A program made the translations under genes and the position numbers. Positions 26,547 through 36,229 of a stretch of DNA of 64,000 bases are shown here, one piece after another. A model generated the notes under the pieces. The model saw nothing but the letters and a program-made list of their open reading frames with translations, ran no database searches and was not told the origin of the DNA. Source of the DNA: Bacteroidota bacterium (lineage in GTDB: Bacteria; Bacteroidota; Bacteroidia; B-17B0; Aurantibacillaceae). The stretch is taken from assembly GCA_013297775.1 (NCBI GenBank), contig JAAFIL010000002.1, positions 62,001 through 126,000 on the forward strand, written 5' to 3'. How positions within the stretch are numbered: position 1 is the first letter of the stretch; every line of letters begins with the position of its first letter.

Positions 26547-27492
26547 AAAAACTTTATTATTAGCTGGTGCTGGGGCATTAGCAATGGTATCTTGCAAAAA
26601 TGATTCGCAATTTGATGGATATACCCGTTCTGAAAACGGTATTCATTACAAATTTTTTAAACAAGACGAGAAGGCTGTAAAACCTACCGAAGGTTCAGGA
26701 TTTTCTATTCGTTACACCATTAAAAAACAATCGAACGATTCGTTGTTGGTTAGTTCTAAAGATGTGGTGCAAGATGGAAGCGGTATTTTACGTCAGGTTA
26801 TGACCAAATCATCGTGCAAAGGCTGTATCGAAGATGGGATTATGCTTTTGGGCAAAGGCGATAGTGCAGCGTTTATTATAAGTGCCGATTCGTTTTTCTT
26901 GAAAACAATGCGTGGTAACGAGTTGCCTACATTTATTAAAAAAGGTGAGTTTTTGCTAGTTAACATGAAAATGGAAGACGTAAAAACTAAGCAAGAAATG
27001 GATGAAAACAATAAAAAACAAATGGCAGAACAAGAAGCCATGGTTAATGCGTTGAAAGAAAAAGAACAACCTTCTATAGATACTTACATTGCTACTAATA
27101 AATTAAACGTTAAACTAAATGCTGATAGTATTTATTTTATTTCAGATAGTCCGGGTAGTGGCGCAGTCGCTCAAAACGGAGATTCGGTAACGGTAGCTTA
27201 TACAGGGATGTTTTTAGATGGCCGCATATTTGATACCTCTAATTTTGAAGAAGCGCAACAAGGTGGTTTAAATAAACCTAAAGAAAACTGTATGCCTTAT
27301 ACATTACTTTTAGGCGGTAACAGAGTTGTTGCAGGTTGGGAAAAAGCACTTCGCCTTATGAAAAAAGGGTCTAAAGCGCGCATTATTTTACCTTCTGCTT
27401 CTGGGTATGGTCCAACAGGTTACGGCTCAATTCCACCTTATACGCCAATGGTCTTTAAACTCGAATTGGTTAATATAAAAAAGAATAAATAA
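26539..27492 (+). CDS. FKBP-type peptidyl-prolyl isomerase lipoprotein (317 residues)
   Basis: Starting at the ATG at 26539, the signal peptide MIKKTLLLAGAGALAMVSC ends in a good lipobox (MVSC). Two FKBP-like halves follow: a degenerate one (residues ~30-150) with CKGCIEDGIMLLGKGDSAAFIIS, and a full domain (residues ~200-317) with VTVAYTGMFLDGRIFDTS, GWEKALRLMKKGSKARIILPS and GYGSIPPYTPMVFKLELV. The layout mirrors the preceding gene, so the pair probably arose by duplication. Likely role is folding of exported proteins. A start 12 bases earlier is possible but gives a worse signal peptide. Confidence 0.82.
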   Translation: MIKKTLLLAGAGALAMVSCKNDSQFDGYTRSENGIHYKFFKQDEKAVKPTEGSGFSIRYTIKKQSNDSLLVSSKDVVQDGSGILRQVMTKSSCKGCIEDGIMLLGKGDSAAFIISADSFFLKTMRGNELPTFIKKGEFLLVNMKMEDVKTKQEMDENNKKQMAEQEAMVNALKEKEQPSIDTYIATNKLNVKLNADSIYFISDSPGSGAVAQNGDSVTVAYTGMFLDGRIFDTSNFEEAQQGGLNKPKENCMPYTLLLGGNRVVAGWEKALRLMKKGSKARIILPSASGYGPTGYGSIPPYTPMVFKLELVNIKKNK

Positions 27493-27541
27493 GAAAAGTT
27501 TGGCAAGGATTTTGTATTAGTTCTGTAAACAAATTCAAATC

Positions 27542-28630
27542 ATGAAAAAAATAGTAACAATATTAGCGGCAATAGGCTTATTCAATGCGAGCATTGCTCA
27601 AAACAAAAAAAATAATAACAAGATGGACAAAGAATTTTTAGAAAAACAAGCTGATGGTGTTTATGCAAAAATTGAAACCAACAGAGGAACAATTTACGCA
27701 TTCTTAGATCACAAACAAGCACCTATTACAGTTGCTAACTTTGTTGGATTAGCCGAAGGTAAAATTAAAAATAATAAGAAAGCTGAAAACGTACCTTATT
27801 ACAACGGACTTAAATTTCACCGTGTTATTCCTGGGTTTATGATTCAAGGTGGATGCCCAATTGGAAATGGAACGGGCGATCCAGGGTATAAATTTCAAGA
27901 CGAGTTAGACCCTAATAACGACATTGGAAAAAGAGGGTATTTACGTGGAGTTTTAGCTATGGCTAATTCAGGTCCCAACACCAACGGTAGTCAGTTCTTT
28001 ATCATGCATAAAGATTATCCTTTACCGTTAAGTTATAATATTTTTGGAAACGTTGTAATGGGCATTGAAGCCGTTGACTCTATTGCTAGTGCACCGCGTG
28101 GCAGTAACGATTTACCAAATCAAGACCAAACCATTACCAGCATTACCATTTTACGCAAAGGAAAAGAAGCCGAAGCCTTTGATGGTGCCAAACTTTTTGA
28201 AGAAGAGAAAACAAACGCTGTAGCTAAACGCGAAGCAAAATTAAAAGCTGAAAAAGAAGCTGTTGAAAAAATTCTTGCCGAAAAGTATGGTAAAACGCAA
28301 GTAACTGCTAGTGGTTTACGCTACATTGTCGAAAAAGAAGGAACAGGCGAATCTCCTAAAGCCAATAGTAATGTTACCGTTCATTATCACGGTACATTTT
28401 TAGATGGAAAAGTTTTTAACAGCAGCATCGAGAGTGGCGAGCCAGCCACATTTGATTTAACAAGGGTTATCCCAGGATGGGTAGAAGGCATACAGCTATT
28501 AAAACCAGGTGGAAAAAATAAATTTATAGTTCCTCCAGCTTTAGGGTACGGAGAAAACGGATACCCTGGTGCTATTCCTCCTAATACTTGGTTAGTTTTC
28601 GATTTAGAACTTATCAAGATAAACCGGTAA
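27542..28630 (+). CDS. Cyclophilin-FKBP fusion peptidyl-prolyl isomerase
   Basis: The 362-residue exported protein has a signal peptide (MKKIVTILAAIGLFNASIAQ), a cyclophilin domain at residues ~35-200 (FHRVIPGFMIQGGCPIGNGTGDPGYKF, GVLAMANSGPNTNGSQFFI), a charged helical linker (EEEKTNAVAKREAKLKAEKEA) and an FKBP domain at ~250-362 (VTVHYHGTFLDGKVFNSS, PGWVEGIQLLKPGGKNKFIVPPALGYGE). Both catalytic folds look intact. It follows two FKBP lipoproteins in one operon, so three isomerases with four or more PPIase domains are made together for periplasmic folding. Confidence 0.9.
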   Translation: MKKIVTILAAIGLFNASIAQNKKNNNKMDKEFLEKQADGVYAKIETNRGTIYAFLDHKQAPITVANFVGLAEGKIKNNKKAENVPYYNGLKFHRVIPGFMIQGGCPIGNGTGDPGYKFQDELDPNNDIGKRGYLRGVLAMANSGPNTNGSQFFIMHKDYPLPLSYNIFGNVVMGIEAVDSIASAPRGSNDLPNQDQTITSITILRKGKEAEAFDGAKLFEEEKTNAVAKREAKLKAEKEAVEKILAEKYGKTQVTASGLRYIVEKEGTGESPKANSNVTVHYHGTFLDGKVFNSSIESGEPATFDLTRVIPGWVEGIQLLKPGGKNKFIVPPALGYGENGYPGAIPPNTWLVFDLELIKINR

Positions 28631-28662
28631 ACGCAGGCAACGATTTATTCGCTTTCACAATT

Positions 28663-28722
28663 AAAAAACACCTTTTTTAAAGTTAATATCCAATTAAGGA
28701 ACTTTATAAAAGGTGTTTTTTT
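28663..28722 (+). terminator. Terminator of the PPIase operon
   Basis: AAAAAACACCTTTT (28663-28676) pairs with AAAAGGTGTTTTTT (28708-28721) and runs into TTG. It lies 33 bases after the last PPIase stop codon and is near symmetrical, so it could work in both directions. Confidence 0.8.
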
Positions 28723-28983
28723 GTTCCTAAACAGACCATTGAAATAGTAGTGAGAGATAAAACTGCAATAATATATGAAAGTTCAGGCTTGAGGGGTTTA
28801 ACCGTAAACAGCCAGTTGAAGCTAATTTGAACCGTATCAAATTCAAAATTTATGCCAAATCCCCACGATATGGGATTGTTCCATTAATTCTTTTGGAAAC
28901 TTTGTCTGCCCTTATTTTATGCACTAAATCTCTTTGGGGTTAATTTTCTTTTTAAAAATTTCCCTTTTTTGAAGTGGATGGAT

Positions 28984-31485
28984 TTAACGAATAACCGTAA
29001 TAGTGCCGTTATAATTGTACTCTTTGCCAAATTCATCTTGTAGTTTGGCTTTCCAAATAAAAACATCGGGTTTTACCAAAGTTCCCTTGTAAGAACCATC
29101 CCAGCCTTGGGCAACGTCGTTGGTTTTAAATACCGAAAAGCCCCAACGGCTAAATATTTCGAGTGAATAGGCGTTTTTATTCCAACCAGTTCCTTTAGGT
29201 ATAAATACTTCGTTTAAGTCATCGTCATTTGGGCTAAAATGATCGGGTATATAAAAATTAAAGCCATCACTTACACAAATATTTCGAGTTAAAGAATCGC
29301 TGCAACCTTTATCGTTAATAGCAATAAGAGTAAAGTTATAACACTTGGTATCGTTAAATACATAGTTTAAATCTTTTTGATTAGAAATTAATTTTTTATC
29401 GAGCCACCATTCATAAGCTAGAGCAAAATCAGTTGTGTTGCTGAAGAATACTTCGGGTTCATAAAAGGTAGGATTAGGATTACTAAGCGAAAAACCAATT
29501 GCAGGTTTTTTTAAAACAGTAATGTAATTTTTTTTGGTAAAATCTTGCTTGCAACCATTAGAGTCTGTTAAGCTTAAATTAACATCAAAGCTCCCGTTGG
29601 TTTTATAACAATACGATGCGTTGCTGCCTGTTTGTTGATTGGGGCCATCGCCAAACGTCCAAATTTCATTACTACTTTTAGGAGTGTTATTATCAAATTG
29701 CGTACAAAAAGGTTCGCATCCCGTTTGCCAAACCGATTCAAAATTGACTTTTGTTTTGGGGAATATGGTTAACGTTATTACCCTCACGGCGGCAGGTGAG
29801 TTGCAACCATCTCTTACCACTAGAGTGAAATTAGGGACATTTAAGTTTTTTAAATTGATACTCGATGTGGTAACGCCCAGCGGTAACCATTGATAGGTAT
29901 AATTACCATCGCCACCAGCTACCACGGGATTAATGGTTAACTCGGCACCTAAACACAAACCCGTGTTGTTAACAGGCACCGATGCAGTTAATGCTGGTCG
30001 TACTTGTAACGTGTTACTAGCGCGGGTTATGCAACCATTGTTATCAGTAATGTTTACCGAATAGCTTGTTGTTACGCTTGGCGTTACACTGATAACGCTT
30101 TGGATGGCAGCAGCAGGTATCCAAGCATAAGTAAAAGGAGGCGTGCCACCATTTATAGAAGCCGTTAAAGTTACAGGATTACTAACACAAGTGATGGTAT
30201 TGCCCAATACACCTGCCCCAATAGCTGGCGGATTGGCTAAATTGATTTGTTGATAAGTGGTACAGCCCGTATTGTCGGTAATGCCAATGGTATAATTGCC
30301 TGCACATAAATTAGTTATGCTCGAAAGGGTAGAGGAGATAGGTCCTTGCCATTGATAAGTGAAAGGAGGAATACCTCCTGTCTCTTGCGCACTTATGCTG
30401 CCATTACACGCGCCGAAGCACGAAATTAGCTTGGTAGAATTAATAACAACTCCAAATCCGTTTAACAAGGTCAGATTAGTTGTAAATGTAAAATTACAGT
30501 TGTTGGCATCTTTTACTTGTAGGCTGTAATTGCCAGCACCAATGTTGTTGAGGGTTGCACTGTTTTGCGCTGGTGTAACGCTCCACGAATAGGTGTAGGC
30601 TGGGGTTCCTCCGCTTACATTGGCTATTATACCTCCGTTTTTATTGCCATCGCAAGTTTCGGGTGTTTTTACATAAGTAGCTAAAAAGAGAGGAGGTTGA
30701 ACAATGGTATTGGTAACGGTAAGTAAACAGGCATTGGCATCGCGTATTTGTGTAGTATAAATACCAGCACTCAACGAAGCTAAATTAACCGCAGTTAGAT
30801 TACCAGGCGTGGTGGTTTGTGTGTATGGTGCTGTGCCACCATTTAAAACAATAGTAGCAGTAGTTTTACCATTAGGGCAAGCAATGGTTGGGCTATTAAA
30901 TGCTGCTGTAAGACTTGAAGGTTGTGTAATAGAAACAGTATTTGAAAACGGACAACCCGAATTATCGGTGGCTTGCAAGGTGTAAACGCCCGGAGCTAAA
31001 TTGGTTAACGAAGTAGTGTTGATGCCAAGCCCCGTCCATGTGTAAGTGTATGGTGCTACGCCATTAAACGCATTGGCAACAAGCGATCCATTGGCCGCTC
31101 CAAAGCATTGCACATCGGTTACGGCGAAAGTAATGGTTGGACTACTGGCACTCACTATAACCAATTGCGTGCTAGCTACACAGCCATTAAAATCGGTAAC
31201 ACTAATGTTGTAAACCCCAGGGCCAAGTCCGTTAGCCGTTGAACCCGTTGAAACGGCGGGCGACCAAGTGTAAGTATAAGGCGGTGTACCTAAAGAACCA
31301 TTTAGAGGGGTTACTGTAGCCGAAGTAGAAGAGCCAATGCAGAAAAGTGGATCGTTGGTAACATTTACAAAAAAGTTGCATTGTGCCGAAAGTTTACCGA
31401 AAGTTAAAAAAAGTAGTAAGACCCCAATACATTTAGGAAATAGATACCTTATTCGACTCATACTTAAATTTATAAAAAACGACAT
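28984..31485 (-). CDS. SprB-repeat surface adhesin with gliding-associated C-terminal domain
   Basis: The 833-residue secreted protein has a long signal region (hydrophobic segment near residues 16-32, ending LSAQ) and at least five SprB-type repeats of ~75 residues (pattern GVAPYTYTWTG...L.NLAPGVYTLQATD..GC) to about residue 500. A PKD-like domain follows near 630 (TPKSSNEIWTFGDGPNQQTGS) and a C-terminal type B T9SS domain (FNFYIPDHFSPNDDDLNEVF ... WDGSYKGTLVKPDVFIWKA). Such proteins leave through the T9SS and sit on the surface in adhesion or gliding. It is monocistronic; the PPIase terminator lies in the gap between the convergent genes. Confidence 0.88.
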   Translation of the reverse strand: MSFFINLSMSRIRYLFPKCIGVLLLFLTFGKLSAQCNFFVNVTNDPLFCIGSSTSATVTPLNGSLGTPPYTYTWSPAVSTGSTANGLGPGVYNISVTDFNGCVASTQLVIVSASSPTITFAVTDVQCFGAANGSLVANAFNGVAPYTYTWTGLGINTTSLTNLAPGVYTLQATDNSGCPFSNTVSITQPSSLTAAFNSPTIACPNGKTTATIVLNGGTAPYTQTTTPGNLTAVNLASLSAGIYTTQIRDANACLLTVTNTIVQPPLFLATYVKTPETCDGNKNGGIIANVSGGTPAYTYSWSVTPAQNSATLNNIGAGNYSLQVKDANNCNFTFTTNLTLLNGFGVVINSTKLISCFGACNGSISAQETGGIPPFTYQWQGPISSTLSSITNLCAGNYTIGITDNTGCTTYQQINLANPPAIGAGVLGNTITCVSNPVTLTASINGGTPPFTYAWIPAAAIQSVISVTPSVTTSYSVNITDNNGCITRASNTLQVRPALTASVPVNNTGLCLGAELTINPVVAGGDGNYTYQWLPLGVTTSSINLKNLNVPNFTLVVRDGCNSPAAVRVITLTIFPKTKVNFESVWQTGCEPFCTQFDNNTPKSSNEIWTFGDGPNQQTGSNASYCYKTNGSFDVNLSLTDSNGCKQDFTKKNYITVLKKPAIGFSLSNPNPTFYEPEVFFSNTTDFALAYEWWLDKKLISNQKDLNYVFNDTKCYNFTLIAINDKGCSDSLTRNICVSDGFNFYIPDHFSPNDDDLNEVFIPKGTGWNKNAYSLEIFSRWGFSVFKTNDVAQGWDGSYKGTLVKPDVFIWKAKLQDEFGKEYNYNGTITVIR

Positions 31486-31964
31486 GATAAATGCGTAACA
31501 ATTTAATAAGTGGCCACTTTTATTTAATAAGTGGTTAATCCATTAAAAAGTTTGTAAAGATACAATTTTATGCCAAGAACAGAGGCTTGGTTTAGATGAG
31601 TTTTAACCAGTTATACCTAAATTCTATTTACGGTTTAACTGTTAACGAAGCTATTTATCCTCAATCCAGCATCAATGGTTCATACATTTCCTCCTTTGCG
31701 AACTTTGCGCCTTTACGTGTCATCATAAATGGTTAACAAATACCAATAGACTTAATTCCTCCTTTGCGTCCTTTGCTCCTTTGCGTGCCTCAAAAAATTT
31801 AGCAACAACAAGCCAATCCCTTTCCACCTCTGCGAACTTTGCGCCTTTGCGTGTCATCATAAATGGTTAACAAATACCAATAGACTTAATACCTTCCTTT
31901 GCGTACTTTGCACCTTTGCGTGCCAAACTAAAAGAAGCCTTTAATCCATTCCCCGAAATCAATC
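31486..31964. other. 479-base intergenic region with CTTTGCG repeat blocks
   Basis: The left third should hold the adhesin promoter; ATTTAATAAGTGG is repeated twice near 31500-31535. The right part (31690-31926) holds the CTTTGCG repeat listed separately. No ORF is visible. Confidence 0.6.
31690..31926. repeat. Four CTTTGCG repeat blocks downstream of the rhomboid gene
   Basis: Four blocks of about 30 bases (near 31691, 31757, 31825 and 31894) read CCTTTGCG-(A/T)nCTTTGCGCCTTTGCGTG with small changes. Two are separated by an identical spacer containing CATCATAAATGGTTAACAAA. On the minus strand they read as GGCACGCAAAGG units and begin 39 bases after the rhomboid stop at 31965. They share the core with 3881-4214 and 63681-63938. 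Confidence 0.85.
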
Positions 31965-32675
31965 TTAAAACAAATCAAGGCGATTCGGAAAGCCCGTATT
32001 TGTATTAGGAGCATTAGGATCTTGATTCCAGTAGGCTTCATTTGGATTGGCATCGTCCTCATCTTCCTCTTCCCAAACGTATTGCCGTTTTTGAGGTCCT
32101 TCTTTTCGATAATTGTAAGCTACCAAAAGGCCAGCTAAAGCCCCCGATAAATGCCCTTCCCAACTCATTTCTTGTTTAAGCGGTAACACGCCCCACATAA
32201 TGCTGCCGTACAAAAAAACAACTAACGCCGATACAATCATTAACCTCAAGTTTTTTCGAAATACGCCGCTAAAAAATAAAAAAGTAGCAAGTCCATAAAT
32301 TAAAATACTGGCACCTGCGTGTAAAGTTGGACTATCTTGGCTATTACGACCACCTATCCACAACCAAAGGCCACTAATTAGCCAAATCCAAACAATAGCT
32401 GGCTTGGCTATTTTTTTATAGAAGTAAAAAAAGAGCGAGCCTAAAACTAAAATAGGTAAGGTATTCGATAAAATATGCTCTAAATTAGCATGAAGCAAAG
32501 GCGAAAAAAGAATACCTCTTAACCCAATAACAGTGCGAGGTAAAATACCAAACGTAAAAAGTTGTAACGAAAAAATTTGGTCAAAAATGAAAATCAACCA
32601 ACACAAGCCCATAAAAATTAAAGGATAAAATGCGGTGGCTAGTATTTGTTTTTTTAGATAATTTTTTAATGCCAT
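31965..32675 (-). CDS. Rhomboid-family intramembrane serine protease
   Basis: The 236-residue protein has about six transmembrane segments. HANLEHILSNTLP (near residue 65) is the conserved HxxxxHxxxN oxyanion segment, HAGASILIYG carries the candidate nucleophile serine (GAS in place of GxSG) and the catalytic histidine lies in SWEGHLSGALAG near residue 178. The C-terminal tail is acidic and Asn/Pro-rich (WEEEDEDDANPNEA). Rhomboids cut single-pass membrane proteins within the bilayer; the substrate is unknown. Confidence 0.82.
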   Translation of the reverse strand: MALKNYLKKQILATAFYPLIFMGLCWLIFIFDQIFSLQLFTFGILPRTVIGLRGILFSPLLHANLEHILSNTLPILVLGSLFFYFYKKIAKPAIVWIWLISGLWLWIGGRNSQDSPTLHAGASILIYGLATFLFFSGVFRKNLRLMIVSALVVFLYGSIMWGVLPLKQEMSWEGHLSGALAGLLVAYNYRKEGPQKRQYVWEEEDEDDANPNEAYWNQDPNAPNTNTGFPNRLDLF

Positions 32676-32753
32676 AACGAAATGGTTACAAAAAAAGGGA
32701 AGCCTAAGCCACCCTTCTTTTTTTAAAGCAATTTAGTAAGCCCTCCAAAATGT

Positions 32754-33356
32754 TTAATTGGTTTCATACATTTTATTAAACTCTTGAATGGCTTTCACCA
32801 CAACTGGTAAATCAAAATTGAATTTATCAAAATCAGTCCATAGCATGGGTTGATCTTTCATAAACGGTTTCAAATCTTTTTTATAAAAATTTTGACTGAT
32901 TTTTGTCAATTCGCGTAAAGCTTTGTCTTCCTCGCCAGCTTTAGTATCTTGTACATAATACATACTCTTGATGAGTTCTTGTCCGGCTTCGGTAACGGCA
33001 TATTTATACTCGAAAAAGTTTAAACGCCCTTTGGTGAGGTATCTCAAATAAACATTCGTTTGTTGATCGAACGGCACTAATAAAAAATGCTTGTCATCGA
33101 AACCATACGCTTTAGCTTTCTTATCGCTTATCTCAGCTAATTTTCCAGCACCTTTAGGTTTAAACATTAACTTTTGATAAAAGAAAATTTCTTCTGCGGG
33201 ATTGGTTTGCACTTCGCCACGAATGGTGTCTCCTTTTAAGTTAACATAATAACCTGCACTAAGCATGGGTGCCATTTTTGGGGTTTTACCCTTAGGGCCT
33301 TGTGCCAATAAACTTCCGGCTGCACCTATCCATAAAATTGTTAAAAGCGATTTCAT
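32754..33356 (-). CDS. Secreted protein of unknown function (200 residues)
   Basis: An N-terminal signal peptide (LLTILWIGAAGSLLAQ) is followed by a soluble domain with MLSAGYYVNLKGDTIRGEVQTNP and DKHFLLVPFDQQTNVYLRYL. The GYYV.LKGDTI.GEV pattern is common in uncharacterised Bacteroidota envelope proteins, where it precedes beta-strand-rich domains. It has no metal-binding or catalytic motif. It is probably periplasmic or associated with the outer membrane. It lies alone between the rhomboid gene and paaZ on the same strand. Confidence 0.7.
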   Translation of the reverse strand: MKSLLTILWIGAAGSLLAQGPKGKTPKMAPMLSAGYYVNLKGDTIRGEVQTNPAEEIFFYQKLMFKPKGAGKLAEISDKKAKAYGFDDKHFLLVPFDQQTNVYLRYLTKGRLNFFEYKYAVTEAGQELIKSMYYVQDTKAGEEDKALRELTKISQNFYKKDLKPFMKDQPMLWTDFDKFNFDLPVVVKAIQEFNKMYETN

Positions 33357-33504
33357 AATTAAATAATGTGTAAATATAGATTTGAGAAAGTTAAAAACAA
33401 AATTTATGCCAATTCTAATAGCTTGGGTTAATAAAGGTTAATTTACCAATACCCTAAAGTTCTTCATTTGGTCTTCACTATCCTTTTCACCAAAATACTT
33501 GGGT

Positions 33505-35607
33505 TTAACCTTGTTCTTTTTTCTTCACCATAGTTAAAATAGTAGCAATGCCAACGGTTTGCCCAGCTTGATCTTGCGCACCATATTGTGCCAACACGTC
33601 GGGCGAACTGGCATCATAAATATCAACCACCCATTTAACAATGCCTACTTTTGTTTCTGTTCCATTAGCGGCTAATAAAGGTTTATCGTTTTCAATTTTT
33701 TCTTTGCACGTAAATTTAACACCAATGGTCATTCCTGGGTAAATAGGACGTGTAAAACGGCATTCATCAATGCCATAATTCAGTAACACAGGTCCCTTAG
33801 GCGGATCTACAAATAAACCAGCTGCTTTCGATAAAATAAAATACCCATGCGCTACGGTGCGTTTAAAAATGGTTCCATCTAAAGCCTCGGGCTGCAAATG
33901 GGCATAAAATTTATCGCCGCTAATGTTAGCAAAATTGACAATGTCTTCTTCACTAACGGTATGCGTTGGTGTAATAGTGGTTTCACCAATTTCTAAATCC
34001 TCAAAGTATTGTCGAAACGGATGCACCTCTTTAATAAGTTGTTTAGCACCTACTTGATAATTATTTAGAATCGCCGTAATCATACTGGGGCTACCTTGTA
34101 TGGCGGTACGTTGCAAATAATGAAACACCCCACGTTTACCACCCATTTCTTCGCCACCGCCCGCTCTTCCGGGGCCTCCGTGCACAAGCATAGGCATGGG
34201 CGAACCATGACCTGTACTTTCTTTGGCACATTCGTTATTTAAAACCAAAATACGTCCGTGCATACAAGCCGCACCAATGGTGTATTGACGAGCAATGCGT
34301 TCGCTGTTTGTTATAATAGAACTCACTAAACTGCCTTTCCCCATTTTACTAAGTTCAATGGCCTCTTCAATAGTTTTGTAAGGCATAATGGTACTCACAG
34401 GGCCAAAGGCTTCTACATGGTGGCAATCGGTGTTGGTAAAAGGTTGTTCGTTTAAGAAAATAATAGGAGGCATAAAGCAGCCTTTGGTTTTATCAGCACC
34501 TTTAACTTCAAAGTTTTCAAAGTCGCCAATAATTATTTTTTGTGTTTTAGAAAGCAGTTCTACTTTTTCTTTTACTTCAATTAATTGCGACTTGCCAGCC
34601 AACGATCCCATGCGCACGCCTTCTATGTTGGGGTCGCCAATGATGTTAGATGCCAAGCGTTTGCCCAAAGCAAGGTGAACATCTTCTATTAAATTTTCGG
34701 GAACAATGATGCGACGCACAGCCGTGCATTTTTGTCCGGCTTTGGTTGTAATTTCGCGCACTACTTCCTTAATAAAAATATCAAATTCAGGTTGGTCGGG
34801 GCTTACATCGCTACCCAATACGCAGCAGTTTAACGAGTCGGCTTCCATATTAAAATGTACACTTTCTTCGAGCAAACGTGGATGCGATTTTAGCATTTTA
34901 CCCGTTGAAGCCGATCCTGTAAACGTAATCACATCTTGGCTTTGCGCATAATCTAAAATACCATTGGCACTGCCGCAAATTAATTGCAAAGCACCTTCAG
35001 GAATAATGCCACTCGCAATAATTTCTTTAACAACCGCCTCGGTTAAAAAACTGGTAAGTGTGGCAGGTTTAACAATAGCTGGTACTCCAGCAAAAAAGTT
35101 AACGGCAATTTTTTCGAGCATGCCCCACACCGGAAAGTTAAACGCATTAATGTGAAGGGCTACACCTTCTTTGGGTACGCAAATGTGATGGCCAATAAAC
35201 GTGTTGTTTTTAGAAAGCCTCGCCACATCGCCGTCGTAACAAAAAGTTTCGTTCGGAAATTGACGGCGCAAACTGGCGTAAGTAAATAAATTGCCAATGC
35301 CGCCTTCTATGTCCACCCAGCTATCAGCGCGGGTAGCACCTGTGGCCCAACTTATTTTATAAAACAATTCTTTTTTACTTAATAAATGCGTGGCCAATGC
35401 TTTTAACATCATTCCCCTTTGGTGAAAGGTAAGTTGGCGCAATTTAGGCCCTCCTACACGGCGCGCATAATCCATCATTTGTCCAAAGTCTAATCCTTTG
35501 CTACTGGCATTTGCCACTAAATCGCCTGTTATGGCATTAAACAATTGCGTGCCACTATCGGCACCACTTACCCATTGCCCGCAGGCATAATTTTGTAAAG
35601 TCGTCAT
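33505..35607 (-). CDS. paaZ: Bifunctional aldehyde dehydrogenase/enoyl-CoA hydratase PaaZ
   Basis: This 700-residue fusion has an N-terminal aldehyde dehydrogenase (residues ~1-520) with FTGSASTGKMLK, the catalytic cysteine in KAGQKCTAVRRI near residue 290 and the HGSPMPMLVHGGPGRAGGGEEMGG segment specific to PaaZ. A C-terminal MaoC-like hot-dog domain (residues ~540-690) has VSEEDIVNFANISGDKFYAHL and TVAHGYFILSKAAG. In phenylacetate breakdown it opens the oxepin-CoA ring and oxidises the resulting aldehyde. No other paa genes are in the window, so it may serve a pathway encoded elsewhere or a related one. Confidence 0.92.
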   Translation of the reverse strand: MTTLQNYACGQWVSGADSGTQLFNAITGDLVANASSKGLDFGQMMDYARRVGGPKLRQLTFHQRGMMLKALATHLLSKKELFYKISWATGATRADSWVDIEGGIGNLFTYASLRRQFPNETFCYDGDVARLSKNNTFIGHHICVPKEGVALHINAFNFPVWGMLEKIAVNFFAGVPAIVKPATLTSFLTEAVVKEIIASGIIPEGALQLICGSANGILDYAQSQDVITFTGSASTGKMLKSHPRLLEESVHFNMEADSLNCCVLGSDVSPDQPEFDIFIKEVVREITTKAGQKCTAVRRIIVPENLIEDVHLALGKRLASNIIGDPNIEGVRMGSLAGKSQLIEVKEKVELLSKTQKIIIGDFENFEVKGADKTKGCFMPPIIFLNEQPFTNTDCHHVEAFGPVSTIMPYKTIEEAIELSKMGKGSLVSSIITNSERIARQYTIGAACMHGRILVLNNECAKESTGHGSPMPMLVHGGPGRAGGGEEMGGKRGVFHYLQRTAIQGSPSMITAILNNYQVGAKQLIKEVHPFRQYFEDLEIGETTITPTHTVSEEDIVNFANISGDKFYAHLQPEALDGTIFKRTVAHGYFILSKAAGLFVDPPKGPVLLNYGIDECRFTRPIYPGMTIGVKFTCKEKIENDKPLLAANGTETKVGIVKWVVDIYDASSPDVLAQYGAQDQAGQTVGIATILTMVKKKEQG

Positions 35608-35890
35608 ACATTTTTAAACACGGTTAAAGATACCAAAGGAAATTCAAACTACAACACGGTAAAATGAGTTGCGTTACTCTAAATTTGAATCAACTTACTT
35701 TAAATAAATCGTCTAATGGATTTCTGAACGGCTAATAAAAAGAAATGGAGAATAAATGATAGGGTTGCAAACAACTTCTAATGCCAACTACTAATTATTT
35801 TTTGGACGTGACCCCTTATCTACTTTTAGTGTTTGTATTTAATCTGTAGTTGTTTGTGTAATTAAAAAGTATATCATTAAAATTTTAAAT

Positions 35891-36038
35891 CGGGGTCGGG
35901 CTATCGGCTTCCGCGCACGCTGGCTCAAAAGTCCACCAGACTTTTGCCCCCCTCCTCATTCACACAAAACCACGCTAACGCCTGCATTGGGCTATCGCCG
36001 AATTTATATTGAGCGAAGTCGAAATTGTCCCTCACGCA
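35891..36038 (-). repeat. Inverted copy of the GTGAGGG/GACCCC interspersed repeat
   Basis: Read on the minus strand it runs from GCGTGAGGGACAATTTCGAC with CTTCGCTCAATATAAA to a GCCCGACCCC end. The same boundaries occur at 52039-52230 and 58881-59086. This copy is shorter (148 bases). It is GC-richer than its surroundings and has no ORF. Confidence 0.7.
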
Positions 36039-36095
36039 AAAAGAGTTTACATTAATAAAAGTGTTCACACTTACAGCTATTGAGTTTACCCCTAT

Positions 36096-36229
36096 CTCGT
36101 CCTTGTTTAGCGAAGCGTAACGAGGACGTTTGGGAACTGCGTTTGTAACGCAGATAAAGTGATGGTATGGGCGTTACAAACGCCTGTTTAGCACGTCCTC
36201 GTTTCCGCTAACGCTCAAAAAAGGACGAG
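36096..36229. repeat. Nested palindrome with three inverted arms
   Basis: Outer arms CTCGTCCTT (36096-36104) and AAGGACGAG (36221-36229), middle arms ACGAGGACG and CGTCCTCGT, and inner arms GCGTTTGTAACGC and GCGTTACAAACGC (with one extra base) enclose a loop of about 20 bases. The whole 134 bases could fold into one cruciform-like hairpin. No ORF. Confidence 0.75.
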
